A program made the position numbers and the translations under genes. Below, one piece after another: positions 1 to 9,955 of a stretch of DNA of 64,000 nucleotides; the first letter of the stretch is position 1, and each line of letters opens with the position of its first letter. The notes beneath the pieces were generated by a model. It saw nothing but the letters and a program-made list of their open reading frames with translations, did no database searches and had not been told where the DNA came from. The DNA lies in the NCBI RefSeq assembly GCF_019801015.1, contig NZ_JAHVJZ010000005.1:62001-126000 (forward strand), read 5' to 3'. The stretch is from Marinobacter nauticus (lineage in GTDB: Bacteria; Pseudomonadota; Gammaproteobacteria; Enterobacterales; Shewanellaceae).

Positions 1-12
1 TTCTTGTTCCGC

Positions 13-474
13 TCAGATGATGGAGCGGTTACGGTAATACAGCAGTCCTGGCAGGGCCAGGCCCACACTCAGTGCCCCAACGATAAACACCGTCTTGATG
101 CCGTTCACCAGCACCTGCTCAATCATGGGTTCACTGGCCCCCACAGCGCTCATCTCCACCAACCCGATAACGGTGTTGAAGGCGTAGCTGCCGGGGATCA
201 TCGGAATAATGGCCGCCACCCCATAAAGTTGCATGGGCGCCAGGGTTCGCCGGGCCCAATGCGCGGTCAGCCAGCCCACCGAAGCCGCCGCCACAAACGT
301 GGCCCACTCAATCGGCGCGCCCAACTCCATGCCAAGCCCTCGGATGCCAAACCCCAGGGCGCCAGCCAGGCCGCAACGCCACAGGTAGCGACCGGGCACG
401 TTGAAAGCCATGGCAAAACCCACCGCCGGGACGGAAGCAATCAACGCGTTCAGAAACAGGTGCAGAAGATCCAT
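13..474 (-). CDS. yjjB: YjjB-type small subunit of split ThrE-like threonine/serine exporter
   Basis: A 153-residue, almost entirely hydrophobic protein with about four to five membrane segments, matching the DUF3815/YjjB half of the split ThrE exporter family. It acts in the inner membrane with its YjjP partner; the E. coli pair is linked to export of small organic acids such as succinate, while family annotation says threonine/serine. The start is set by the TAATG junction at 472-476, where its ATG overlaps the stop of the upstream yjjP gene, so the two are translationally coupled. The reading frame continues upstream inside yjjP, but that stretch is rich in Arg and His and is not real coding. 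Substrate is not decidable from sequence. Confidence 0.85.
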   Translation of the reverse strand: MDLLHLFLNALIASVPAVGFAMAFNVPGRYLWRCGLAGALGFGIRGLGMELGAPIEWATFVAAASVGWLTAHWARRTLAPMQLYGVAAIIPMIPGSYAFNTVIGLVEMSAVGASEPMIEQVLVNGIKTVFIVGALSVGLALPGLLYYRNRSII

Positions 475-1238
475 TACAGCCACCCCAGACCGGTCAATTG
501 CATCGCCAGAGTGATGCCAATAGCAGCGGAGATGGTCATCAGTGTGGCCTGGCCCCATCTGGCCATCCCGACGTTGTAGTGCCCTTTCACCATATCGGCG
601 ACGGCGTTGATCATCGGGAAACCAGGCACCAGCATCAGCACGCACGCTGCGGTGGCGATTTCAGGGGTGTCAGTCCACTCCATCAATCCCCCGAGGCGGG
701 TGAGCAGCGTGGTGACAAAGGCGGTCACCGCCCAGTTCACCAGAACGTTGTAGTGATGGCGGGCAAAGGATTGTCTTACCGCCATGCCCACTGAGGAGGC
801 CAGTGCGGTGATCAGGCAGCCCATCAGGTCTGAACCAAAGAAATGGGCAAAGGCGGCGCAGGAGGGGCCGATGATGGCCACCACATACCAGCGGTTCCAG
901 GTCCAGGGGGTCAGTCGGGAGAGGCGGCGGGCCGCCAGGGTGAGATCAACGATGCCTTTCTCGGCCTGCACACAGATGCGCTGTACCTCGCACACCATAT
1001 GCATGTTCAGGCCATGCTCCCGAAGCCGTCGGGTGGTGGTCACACAGCGTCCCTGATACAGGGTGGTCATCACCAGTGCGTTGGCGGAGATGGAGAGCTC
1101 GACGCTGTCGACACCAAAGGCACGGCCCATACGTTGGCCGATGTCTTCGACCAGCTCACTTTCCGCCCCCCAGGCCAGCATCTGCTGCGCGGCGCGCACC
1201 GCCACCCGGGTGATCTCGTTTTGTGTTTGAACGTCCAT
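474..1238 (-). CDS. yjjP: YjjP-type large subunit of ThrE-like exporter (DUF1212)
   Basis: A 254-residue protein of the DUF1212/YjjP family. The first 110 residues or so are soluble and resemble the family N-terminal domain, with the characteristic stretch around MLAWGAESELVEDIGQRM followed by SVELSISANALVMTT. The remainder holds about five membrane segments starting near residue 117. It is the first gene of a two-gene unit with yjjB, with the stop and start sharing one base. It probably forms an inner-membrane exporter complex with YjjB. The gene ends a minus-strand cluster after obg, from which it is separated by a terminator-like hairpin at 1262-1285. Confidence 0.88.
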   Translation of the reverse strand: MDVQTQNEITRVAVRAAQQMLAWGAESELVEDIGQRMGRAFGVDSVELSISANALVMTTLYQGRCVTTTRRLREHGLNMHMVCEVQRICVQAEKGIVDLTLAARRLSRLTPWTWNRWYVVAIIGPSCAAFAHFFGSDLMGCLITALASSVGMAVRQSFARHHYNVLVNWAVTAFVTTLLTRLGGLMEWTDTPEIATAACVLMLVPGFPMINAVADMVKGHYNVGMARWGQATLMTISAAIGITLAMQLTGLGWL

Positions 1239-1261
1239 TTCGAGTTGTTGTTCTTATTCGA

Positions 1262-1285
1262 CAAAAGGGGACCCTGAGGTCCCCT
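1262..1285 (-). terminator. Rho-independent terminator after obg
   Basis: A 7-bp GC-rich stem (GGGGACC/GGTCCCC) with a four-base loop is followed on the minus strand by TTTTG. It lies between the obg stop and yjjP. Confidence 0.7.
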
Positions 1286-1303
1286 ATGGTACGGCATTGC
1301 CGG

Positions 1304-2567
<1,264 letters not shown>

Positions 2568-2597
2568 GATCGGTTTTTAAGTATACCCTTAGTACGC

Positions 2598-2625
2598 AAA
2601 AAGCCCCGGCAGTGCGGGGCTTTTT
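2598..2625 (-). terminator. Rho-independent terminator after rpmA
   Basis: The stem AAAAAGCCCCG/CGGGGCTTTTT with a short loop is flanked by A and T runs on both sides, so it works in the rpmA direction and is symmetric enough to act in both. Confidence 0.85.
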
Positions 2626-2642
2626 CATCCGGTCAGTCCGGT

Positions 2643-2900
2643 TTACTCGGCAACGATGCTCACGAATTTACGGTTTTGCTTGCCTTTCACTTCGAACTTC
2701 ACCTTGCCGTTGGCAGTGGCGAACAGGGTGTGGTCTTTACCAACACCTACGTTGTCACCGGCGTGGAATTTGGTACCACGCTGACGAACGATGATGTTAC
2801 CTGCCAGAACAGATTCACCACCGAAACGCTTAACACCCAGGCGTTTGCTTTCAGAATCACGGCCGTTACGAGTAGAACCGCCAGCTTTCTTGTGTGCCAT
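2643..2900 (-). CDS. rpmA: 50S ribosomal protein L27
   Basis: An 85-residue protein beginning [19 protein letters not shown], the conserved L27 N-terminus that reaches the peptidyl transferase centre. Length matches the family. It follows rplU with a 17-base gap on the same strand and shares its transcript. A strong terminator lies directly downstream. Confidence 0.98.
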   Translation of the reverse strand: MAHKKAGGSTRNGRDSESKRLGVKRFGGESVLAGNIIVRQRGTKFHAGDNVGVGKDHTLFATANGKVKFEVKGKQNRKFVSIVAE

Positions 2901-2917
2901 CTCTCAGAACTCCTCGA

Positions 2918-3229
2918 TTAACCGTTGATACCGGTGATCTTCACTTCAGTGAACCACTGACGGTGGCCCATCTGCTTGCGGTGGTGCTTACGACGACGGA
3001 ACTTAACGATCTTAACCTTATCGGCACGACCGTGGTTCACAACCTCAGCAACAACCTTACCGCCTTCTACCAGAGGGGCACCTACTTTGATTTCTTCACC
3101 GTTGGCGATCAGCAGAACCTGGTCGAACTCGATGGTGGCACCGGTTTCTACGTCCAGTTTCTCCAGACGCAGGGTTTGGCCTTCGGCGACACGGTGTTGC
3201 TTACCGCCACTTTGGAAAACCGCGTACAT
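2918..3229 (-). CDS. rplU: 50S ribosomal protein L21
   Basis: A 103-residue protein with the L21 signature: starts [18 protein letters not shown] and carries the basic segment [19 protein letters not shown] that binds 23S rRNA. It is the first gene of the rplU-rpmA unit, transcribed away from ispB. A good promoter lies about 85-110 bases upstream (3313-3341). Confidence 0.98.
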   Translation of the reverse strand: MYAVFQSGGKQHRVAEGQTLRLEKLDVETGATIEFDQVLLIANGEEIKVGAPLVEGGKVVAEVVNHGRADKVKIVKFRRRKHHRKQMGHRQWFTEVKITGING

Positions 3230-3312
3230 AATAACTCCGCTATTTCACACCGCTGTCACCACCGCATAAGGGGGGTCTGGGTGCGACTAAAACTGTTTGA
3301 CAATGGGCGCGC

Positions 3313-3341
3313 ATTCTACGGCATGGACACTAAACAGGCAA
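3313..3341 (-). promoter_or_regulatory. Sigma-70 promoter of rplU-rpmA with GC-rich discriminator
   Basis: On the minus strand, TTGCCT (-35) and TAGAAT (-10) are separated by exactly 17 bases. The -10 is followed directly by GCGCGCCC, a GC-rich discriminator typical of promoters repressed by ppGpp/DksA in the stringent response. That regulation is inferred from the base composition. Confidence 0.65.
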
Positions 3342-3495
3342 GAGGCCATTGCAAAAAGATCGCTAGAAGGATCGAGATTCTTCCAACGATTGGTCAATGG
3401 CACTGTTAACCCGGGGGAATTGCGGTAGAATTGGGCGCCGCCGTACCACAATAATAGTAGGCATGGGCCTACAGAATCCAGACCTTGGAAGAGAT

Positions 3496-4464
3496 ATGGA
3501 CTTAAACGCCATCCGCGACCTGGCTGACCACGACATGAAAATGGTCAATCAGATGATTTACGACCAGCTCCACTCCGATGTAGTGCTGATTAATCAGCTG
3601 TCCTTCTACATCATCAACGGCGGTGGGAAACGGATGCGCCCGCTGCTGGCAGTATTGGCTGCACGGGCAGTGGACTACCAGGGCGAAGATCACGTCAAAC
3701 TCGCTGCCATTATCGAGTTTATCCACACCGCCACCCTGCTGCACGACGACGTGGTCGATGAGTCCACCATGCGCCGTGGCCGTGAAACCGCCAACGCCCT
3801 GTTCGGCAATCAGGCCAGCGTACTGGTTGGCGACTTCCTCTACACCCGCTCGTTCCAGATGATGACGGAACTGAAGCGCCCACGTGTCCTGGAAGATCTG
3901 GCCGACGCCACCAACGTTCTGGCGGAAGGGGAAGTGCTGCAGCTGATGAACTGCAACGATCCCAACACCACCGAAGAGAGCTACATGCAGGTGATCTACT
4001 GCAAGACCGCTCGCCTGTTTGAAGCCGCCACCCACCTCGCCGCCGTGATCGCCGATCAACCCGCCGAAGTGTGCCAGGCGCTGTCCGACTATGGCCGCTA
4101 CCTGGGTACCGCATTCCAGCTGGTGGATGACGTGCTGGACTACACCGCCGACGAGGAAGAGCTGGGCAAAAATCTCGGTGATGATCTGGCCGAAGGCAAA
4201 CCGACCCTGCCGCTGATCCACGCCATCGCCAACGCCCCGGAAGCGCAGAGCCAGCAGATCCGTTCTGCCATTGAAAACGGCGGCTGTGACGAAGTGGATG
4301 ATGTGGTCGCCACACTGAACCAGGTGGGCTCGTTGGAGTACACCATGCAACGGGCCGTCGAAGAGGCGGACAAAGCGATTGAGGCGCTCTCAGTACTGCC
4401 CGAGACGCCGTTCCGTGATGCCCTGGCCTCTCTGGCCCGCATCGCGGTTGAACGCCGCAACTGA
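3496..4464 (+). CDS. ispB: Octaprenyl diphosphate synthase
   Basis: A 322-residue trans-polyprenyl synthase that builds the C40 side chain of ubiquinone and menaquinone. The first aspartate-rich motif LLHDDVVDESTMRRG and the second LVDDVLDYTADEEELGKN with downstream GDDLAEGKPTLPL are intact, as is the substrate-binding GGGKRMRP. I chose the ATG at 3496 because the protein then starts MDLNAIRDLADHDM, aligning with E. coli IspB, and GGAAGAG precedes it. The frame stays open 99 bases further upstream without family similarity. It is divergent from rplU-rpmA-obg, the usual arrangement. Confidence 0.97.
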   Translation: MDLNAIRDLADHDMKMVNQMIYDQLHSDVVLINQLSFYIINGGGKRMRPLLAVLAARAVDYQGEDHVKLAAIIEFIHTATLLHDDVVDESTMRRGRETANALFGNQASVLVGDFLYTRSFQMMTELKRPRVLEDLADATNVLAEGEVLQLMNCNDPNTTEESYMQVIYCKTARLFEAATHLAAVIADQPAEVCQALSDYGRYLGTAFQLVDDVLDYTADEEELGKNLGDDLAEGKPTLPLIHAIANAPEAQSQQIRSAIENGGCDEVDDVVATLNQVGSLEYTMQRAVEEADKAIEALSVLPETPFRDALASLARIAVERRN

Positions 4465-4482
4465 GCGCCGAAGCTCAGGCAC

Positions 4483-4512
4483 AAAAAAAGCGCCCCGATG
4501 GGCGCTTTTTTT
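4483..4512. terminator. Bidirectional terminator between ispB and mdh
   Basis: The hairpin AAAAGCGCCC/GGGCGCTTTT, with seven A and seven T at its ends, serves both convergent genes. Confidence 0.9.
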
Positions 4513-4524
4513 ATGTGGCTGGCA

Positions 4525-5463
4525 TTAGCCGTTCACAAAGGCTTCGCCCTTGCTGATGTCGCCACTCAGAGTTTCCAGCATGCCGTCCAGAGCCTGCTTT
4601 TCAAAGTCGCTCAGCGCGCCGTAGGAGAGCACCTTCTCAACACCGTTCATGCCCAGCTCAACCGGCTGAGCAAAGAAGCGGGTGTGCTCACCGGCACCTT
4701 CCACGTAAGCGCACTCCACCACGCCCTTCTCGCCCTGCAGAGCACGAACCACGGAGATACCAAAGCGGCAGGCCGCCTGAGCCATGGACAGAGTGGCACT
4801 GCCGCCACCGGCCTTGGCTTCCACCACTTCGGTGCCCGCGTTCTGGATGCGGTGGGTCAGGCTGGCAACCTCTTCATCGCTAAAGGACACGCCTTCCACC
4901 TGGGACAGCAGCGGCAGGATGGTCACGCCACTGTGGCCACCAATCACGTTGATCTTCACCTCTTCCGGGCTCAGACCCTTGGCTTCAGCAATGAAGGTTT
5001 CGGAGCGGATTACGTCCAGAGTGGTCACGCCGAACAGTTTGCTCTTGTCGTATACGCCAGCGTTCTTAAGGACTTCAGCGGCGATGGCTACGGTGGTGTT
5101 CACCGGGTTGGTGATCACACCGATGCAGGCGGTTGGGGCCACTTCAGCCACTTTGCCCACCAGGTTGCGAATGATGCCGGCGTTGACGTTGAACAGGTCG
5201 GCACGGTCCATACCCGGCTTACGGGCAACACCCGCAGAGATCAGAACCAGGTCGGCGCCTTCCAGGGCCGGAGTCGGGTCTTCGCCCGCGAAGCCTTTGG
5301 CGTTAACCGCGGTCGGAATATGGCTGATGTCTACGGCCACACCCGGAGTGACCGGAGCGATATCATAAAGGGCCAGATCACTGCCTTTGGGCAGATTCAG
5401 CTTCAACAACAGGGCCAGAGCCTGACCAATGCCGCCAGCGGCACCCAGTACTGCAACTTTCAT
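4525..5463 (-). CDS. mdh: NAD-dependent malate dehydrogenase
   Basis: A 312-residue enzyme that interconverts malate and oxaloacetate in the TCA cycle. The N-terminal NAD-binding motif is GAAGGIGQ. Substrate-binding arginines lie in [20 protein letters not shown] and the catalytic histidine in [12 protein letters not shown] are present. The ATG at 5463 gives the canonical start [11 protein letters not shown]; an in-frame upstream extension lacks family similarity. It is divergent from argR across a 248-base gap, an arrangement conserved in many gammaproteobacteria. A possible CRP half-matched site (TGTGA, six bases, TCATC at 5487-5502) lies close to its start. Confidence 0.98.
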   Translation of the reverse strand: MKVAVLGAAGGIGQALALLLKLNLPKGSDLALYDIAPVTPGVAVDISHIPTAVNAKGFAGEDPTPALEGADLVLISAGVARKPGMDRADLFNVNAGIIRNLVGKVAEVAPTACIGVITNPVNTTVAIAAEVLKNAGVYDKSKLFGVTTLDVIRSETFIAEAKGLSPEEVKINVIGGHSGVTILPLLSQVEGVSFSDEEVASLTHRIQNAGTEVVEAKAGGGSATLSMAQAACRFGISVVRALQGEKGVVECAYVEGAGEHTRFFAQPVELGMNGVEKVLSYGALSDFEKQALDGMLETLSGDISKGEAFVNG

Positions 5464-5616
5464 CGTATTCTCCATCTTTCCATTGATGTGACTTGGATCA
5501 TCTTTCCAGTTGGCGCCCACCATACCCAAAGCCAATTCTGATGGCAATGCGACCAAGGGTGGTTGTCCGCTCTGTCATCACAATCGGCAATAAGTTGGTG
5601 TCATTGAGCCTTAATC

Positions 5617-5655
5617 GATGAATTTTTATTCCCAAGATATGAATATCACTTGCTT
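5617..5655. promoter_or_regulatory. Tandem ARG-box candidates in the mdh-argR gap
   Basis: The sequence TGAATTTTTATTC (5619-5631) matches the ArgR operator core TGAATWWWWATTCA closely. A second, weaker copy starting TGAATATCACTTGC follows after about three bases, the spacing used by hexameric ArgR. This fits autoregulation of argR, about 60-95 bases upstream of its start. Binding is inferred. Confidence 0.6.
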
Positions 5656-5711
5656 TTTAAGCAGAGCTTATTCAAAGTGGCCCTGTCCAAACGGCAGAAT
5701 CGATTACGACA

Positions 5712-6182
5712 ATGAGAAACGCCAACGCACAAGAAGAGCTGGTCCGCGCCTTTAAGTCCCTCCTCAAGGAGGAGCGCTTCGGCTCCCAGGGGGAGATCGT
5801 GGCTGCACTGCAGGCCGCCGGTTTCAACAACATCAATCAGTCCAAAGTGTCACGGATGCTGAGCAAGTTCGGCGCCGTACGCACCCGTAATGCCAAGCAG
5901 GAGATGGTGTACTGCCTGCCTGCTGAACTGGGGGTGCCGACCGCCAATGCCCAGCTGCGCAACCTGGTGCTGGACGTGGACAACAACGGCGCCATGATCG
6001 TGGTACGCACCAGCCCTGGTGCCGCCCAGCTGATTGCCCGCTTGCTGGACTCCATGGGTAAAGCTGAAGGGATTCTCGGCACCATTGCCGGGGATGACAC
6101 CATCTTTATCGCGCCCAGCCAGATCGAGGCGATGGCGGAGACTCAGGCCACCGTTAAAGAGCTGTTCAACTACCACGATTGA
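5712..6182 (+). CDS. argR: Arginine repressor ArgR
   Basis: A 156-residue repressor of arginine biosynthesis. The N-terminal winged helix-turn-helix includes [20 protein letters not shown]. The C-terminal oligomerisation and arginine-binding domain includes the [10 protein letters not shown] motif with its two arginine-contacting aspartates. Length equals that of E. coli ArgR. It is divergent from mdh, and two ARG-box-like sequences lie in the gap. It may also control the ast/argD operon at 30668-35248. Confidence 0.97.
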   Translation: MRNANAQEELVRAFKSLLKEERFGSQGEIVAALQAAGFNNINQSKVSRMLSKFGAVRTRNAKQEMVYCLPAELGVPTANAQLRNLVLDVDNNGAMIVVRTSPGAAQLIARLLDSMGKAEGILGTIAGDDTIFIAPSQIEAMAETQATVKELFNYHD

Positions 6183-6195
6183 GCACACCAGAAAC

Positions 6196-6227
6196 AAAAA
6201 CGCCCGGCAAAAGCCGGGCGTTTTTTT
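6196..6227. terminator. Bidirectional terminator between argR and the Dyp peroxidase gene
   Basis: The stem CGCCCGGC/GCCGGGCG with an AAAA loop is preceded by AAAAA and followed by seven T. Confidence 0.9.
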
Positions 6228-6244
6228 ATGGCATGAACTTCGAG

Positions 6245-7165
6245 TTACAAGCCAGCCGCCTGCTCCATAAAGTCGATGGAGGGGGCAAAGTAAGCCGCAC
6301 CGTTCACCGCCTGGGTGAATTTCAGCAGGTGATCAAAGTGTTCACCGTCGCCGTGGATCATCGACTTCAGCTGCGTGGTGAAGTGCAGTGGCGTTTTGCA
6401 GCAGGAGATAAAGAACAGGCCCTGCTCCTGCATGTTCCCATAAGGCATGCTCTGACGCAGGATCTCCATGCTGGCACCGTCTTCGTACTTCAGGTTCACC
6501 CGTTTGATGTGGGCGAAGCCAGGCTTGGCAGCACTGGGGTACTCAACGTTTTCCACCTTGGTGCGGCCAATGGTGTCTTCCTGGGTTTTCAGGGACTGGC
6601 GCTCCCACAGCGGCATATTGTGCACATAACGCTGAGTGTGGATGTAGCTGCCACCGGCGAACGCGGCGTCTTCCGCTCCAACCAGGGCCACTTCACGGCG
6701 GTGGGCACCGGTCGGGTTTTCCGTACCGTCAACGAAACCGGTCAGGTCACGGCTGTCCAGATAGCGGAAACTGCGCACCTCCTCCACCAGCTCGGCCAAT
6801 CCGGCCAGGCGGCGGCACACTTCGGTAGCGGCGATGTGGTTCACATCCAGCCGATCACTGCGGATATGGACGAACAGGTCAACCGGCTGAGTCGGAGCGC
6901 TGCGATCTTCCGCTTCAAAGCTGGGGAAGGGGGCCAGTTCTGCCGGGCGGCCATTGGGATAGAGGGTATCCCAATAATTGGCGCCCACGGCCACAAAACC
7001 ATTGAAGGCGCAATCGGCGTTACGGTCCGCCGAGGTTTGCAGCCAGGCAGCCAGGCCTGCAATCACTCGGGGCAACGTCGCTTCAGCGCCATCAGTGGCG
7101 TTAAACATCAAATAGATACCGTGCAGGTTTCCTTCTGCACAGATCCCACCCTGCTCCCTGGGCAT
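6245..7165 (-). CDS. Dyp-type heme peroxidase (TyrA/YfeX group)
   Basis: A dye-decolourising peroxidase of about 306 residues. The family signature GFVDGTENP carries the distal aspartate, and a histidine in the C-terminal half (FVHIRS or HIKRVN region) would bind heme. It resembles Shewanella TyrA in length and in its start MPREQGGICAEGNLH. I chose the ATG at 7165 because AAGGAAGG precedes it at good spacing and the TyrA-like N-terminus begins there; ATGs at 7186 and 7198 are alternatives. Family members oxidise bulky substrates with peroxide and act in the cytoplasm. It lies downstream of fbpABC on the same strand with a 127-base gap, suggesting an iron or heme connection. Confidence 0.92.
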   Translation of the reverse strand: MPREQGGICAEGNLHGIYLMFNATDGAEATLPRVIAGLAAWLQTSADRNADCAFNGFVAVGANYWDTLYPNGRPAELAPFPSFEAEDRSAPTQPVDLFVHIRSDRLDVNHIAATEVCRRLAGLAELVEEVRSFRYLDSRDLTGFVDGTENPTGAHRREVALVGAEDAAFAGGSYIHTQRYVHNMPLWERQSLKTQEDTIGRTKVENVEYPSAAKPGFAHIKRVNLKYEDGASMEILRQSMPYGNMQEQGLFFISCCKTPLHFTTQLKSMIHGDGEHFDHLLKFTQAVNGAAYFAPSIDFMEQAAGL

Positions 7166-7292
7166 GCGTCCTTCCTTGTTGGTCATCTCGCTGGACATGA
7201 TCAGTACCGACAGATCTGAGTTCAAAAACACAGTCTGCGCAGAGCAGGGGGTGCTGGCAAGCTGTCAGCGAGAAAAGATTGATTTACCCCAA

Positions 7293-8321
7293 CTAAAACA
7301 GCACCAAAGCATGGGGCAGCGCGGCCACGGCAACCCGTTGTCCCTGCTCCAGCCCGACATGGCCAGAACGCACCGCCAGCTCCACCGGACCCACACTGAC
7401 CTGATAGTCACAGTAGGTGCCTTTGAAGCGTCGCCCGGTGATCACACCGCTGCCTTCAGCATCCGGCTCCAAAGCCAGCTGCTGAGGGCGCAAAAGCAGT
7501 TCACCCCTATGAGTGGGCGGGAATCGCAATGGACTGACGCTTTGGATCGCGCCCAATGGCGTGTCCACCACGTGTTCACTGGCCACCACCGCATCCAGGT
7601 AGTTACCGCCACCGAGGAAGTCCGCCACAAAGCGGCTGACGGGACGGTAGTAGAGCTCCTCTGCCGGGCCGGTCTGAACCACTTTGCCTTCGTGCAGAAT
7701 CGCCAGCCGATCAGCAAAGGCAAAGGCCTCCTCCTTGGAGTGGGTCACGAAGATGGCACTGACCCCCTGAGACCGCAGAATGGTCCGGATCTCCGCCATC
7801 AGCTCGCCACGAACCTGGCTGTCGATGTTGGAGAAGGGTTCGTCCAACAACAGCAGTTTCGGCTTGTAGGCCAGGGCTCGGGCAATGGCCACACGTTGCT
7901 GCTGGCCACCGGACAGTTCATGGATATAACGCTCACCAAGGCCGTCCAGCTTCACCAGTCGAATCATCTCTTCGACGCGCTCCCGGGCCGCCTCTTTTGG
8001 CCACTTACGCAGGCCGAAAGCGACGTTTTGGGCCACGGTCAGATGGGGGAACAGGGCGTAGTCCTGGAAGATCACCCCAACCCCACGCTGCTCAGCCGGG
8101 ACCAACGCATCGGCGGCGGAGATCACGTCACCATCCAGCGCGACCTGGCCAGCGTGTACCGGCATCAGGCCGGCAATGGCCCGCAACAAGGTGGTTTTGC
8201 CGCAGCCACTGGGGCCCAGCAGTGCCAGGATTTCATTTTCGGCAAGGGTCAGGGCCAGGTCGGACAGAATCCGCTTGCCATCGTATTCACACACCAGGGC
8301 GTCGATACGGAGTTTCGACAT
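7293..8321 (-). CDS. fbpC: Iron(III) ABC transporter, ATP-binding protein
   Basis: A 342-residue ATPase with Walker A GPSGCGKTT, Q-loop FQDYALFPHLT, signature LSGGQQQR, Walker B LLLLDEP and H-loop FVTHSKEEA. A C-terminal TOBE-like regulatory domain follows from about residue 240. It energises the FbpB permease. Its ATG overlaps the fbpB stop by one base (TGATG at 8319-8323), so the two are coupled. Last gene of fbpA-fbpB-fbpC on this strand. The metal is assigned from FbpA and FbpB; the ATPase alone does not define it. Confidence 0.93.
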   Translation of the reverse strand: MSKLRIDALVCEYDGKRILSDLALTLAENEILALLGPSGCGKTTLLRAIAGLMPVHAGQVALDGDVISAADALVPAEQRGVGVIFQDYALFPHLTVAQNVAFGLRKWPKEAARERVEEMIRLVKLDGLGERYIHELSGGQQQRVAIARALAYKPKLLLLDEPFSNIDSQVRGELMAEIRTILRSQGVSAIFVTHSKEEAFAFADRLAILHEGKVVQTGPAEELYYRPVSRFVADFLGGGNYLDAVVASEHVVDTPLGAIQSVSPLRFPPTHRGELLLRPQQLALEPDAEGSGVITGRRFKGTYCDYQVSVGPVELAVRSGHVGLEQGQRVAVAALPHALVLF

Positions 8322-9952
8322 CAGTGAACATGCTCCAAACTGCGATTGAGATACAGCACCGGTACCAGACCCACCAGCACAATCACCAGTGCCGGTAATG
8401 CGCCCAGTTCGAGGGCCTCATCGGAGACGAATTGATACACGTAAGTGGCCAGAGTTTCAAAGCCAATCGGCTTAAGCAGCAACGCTGCGGGCAGCTCCTT
8501 CATCGCCTCAATAAAGACGATCAGTGCCGCGGCCAACATACCCCGGCGGACCAGGGGCAGATGCACATGGCGCAACACCGCGGCAGGACCATAGCCCATG
8601 GTTGAACCCGCCATGTCCAGTGACGGGCTGATGCGCTTAAAGCTGGTTTCAATGCTGCCCAAGGCCACCGCCAGGAAGCGCACGGTATAGCCAAACACGA
8701 TGGCCACCATCGAACCGGACAGAACCAGGCCCGGCAAGCCCATGCCCATCCACTCTGCCAAGTCGTTAATGGCAAAGTCTGCGCGGGTCAGCGGGATCAG
8801 TACACCGATCGCCAGTACGGTGCCCGGCAGGGCGTAACCGAAACCGGCCACCCGGCTCGGCCAGCGGTCCCAGCGACGGGGGCTGACCCGGGCCAGGAAC
8901 TGCAGTCCCAGTGCGATCACCACGGTCAGAATCGCCACGATGGCGGACACCAGAAGGCTGTTACCGCTGTAGGCCCAGAATTCGCTGAGGGCGTTCGGGT
9001 CGAAGTACTCGATGGCGTAATCCAGCAGGATCAGTGCCGGCAACAGGAAGGAGAGAAACAGCACCAGGGAGCAGAAGCCGGTGGCCAACATCGCCCGCCA
9101 GCCGGTCAACCGGTAGAAGTAATCCTCGCTCTTGCCTTCCGCCTTCTGGAACTGCTGCTGACGCCGACGCGCCATACGCTCACCAAACATCAGCACCGCA
9201 ATGCCCAGCAGCATCAGGGTCGACAGACGGGCCGCACTGCTCATGCTGCCGTGCCCCAGCCAGGTGTCATAGACCGCAGTGGTCAGGGTGTTTACGGCGA
9301 AGTAACTCACCGTGGCAAAGTCCGCCAGTGTCTCCATCGCCACCAGGGACAAGCCCACAGCGATGGCGGGCCGCGCCAGCGGCAGGCTCAGGCGCCAGAA
9401 GCTCTGCACCGGGGTGCAGCCCAACGTGCGACTGGCCTGGATCAGGTTACTGGCCTGCTCCAGAAACGCGGTACGCGCCAGCATAAAGACGTAGGGGAAC
9501 AGCACCAGAGAGAGCATGATGGCGGCACCGCCCAGAGAGCGTACCGAAGGGAAGTAGTAGTCAGAGGGACCTTGCCAGCCCGCCAGATCCCGCAGCAATC
9601 GCTGCACCGGGCCGGCGTAATCCAGCAGGTCGGTGTAGACGTAAGCCACGATGTAGGCCGGCATCGCCAGCGGCAGCAACATCGCCCACTGGAACACCCT
9701 TTGGCCCGGGAAGCGGCACATGGCCACCAGCCAGGCGGTCGGGAGTCCGAGCAGCAAACTGCCGAGACAGACCAGCAAGATCAACGACACCGTGTTGGCC
9801 ACGTAGGCATTCAACACGGTGTTTTTCAGGTGTTGGAACACCTCCTGATCGGAGTGCATCGATTGCACTACCAGCGCGATCAGGGGTAACAGCAGGGCGG
9901 CCGCCATCAGGTAGCCGCCCACACTCCAACGTCGCGAGAGTGTCAGGATCAT
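8321..9952 (-). CDS. fbpB: Iron(III) ABC transporter, fused permease
   Basis: A 543-residue inner-membrane permease made of two fused ABC permease modules, about 12 membrane segments in all. Each module has the EAA-type loop that contacts the ATPase: the region around EQASNLIQASRTLGCTPVQSF (shown in part) and the region SFKRISPSLDMAGSTMGYGP. This double-module layout is typical of FbpB/SfuB. It lies three bases after fbpA and overlaps fbpC by one base. Confidence 0.93.
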   Translation of the reverse strand: MILTLSRRWSVGGYLMAAALLLPLIALVVQSMHSDQEVFQHLKNTVLNAYVANTVSLILLVCLGSLLLGLPTAWLVAMCRFPGQRVFQWAMLLPLAMPAYIVAYVYTDLLDYAGPVQRLLRDLAGWQGPSDYYFPSVRSLGGAAIMLSLVLFPYVFMLARTAFLEQASNLIQASRTLGCTPVQSFWRLSLPLARPAIAVGLSLVAMETLADFATVSYFAVNTLTTAVYDTWLGHGSMSSAARLSTLMLLGIAVLMFGERMARRRQQQFQKAEGKSEDYFYRLTGWRAMLATGFCSLVLFLSFLLPALILLDYAIEYFDPNALSEFWAYSGNSLLVSAIVAILTVVIALGLQFLARVSPRRWDRWPSRVAGFGYALPGTVLAIGVLIPLTRADFAINDLAEWMGMGLPGLVLSGSMVAIVFGYTVRFLAVALGSIETSFKRISPSLDMAGSTMGYGPAAVLRHVHLPLVRRGMLAAALIVFIEAMKELPAALLLKPIGFETLATYVYQFVSDEALELGALPALVIVLVGLVPVLYLNRSLEHVH

Positions 9953-9955
9953 CGG

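Noticed and set aside
3397-3495. Upstream extension of ispB
   Set aside because: It stays in frame but shows no similarity to polyprenyl synthases, and the ATG at 3496 has a ribosome binding site.
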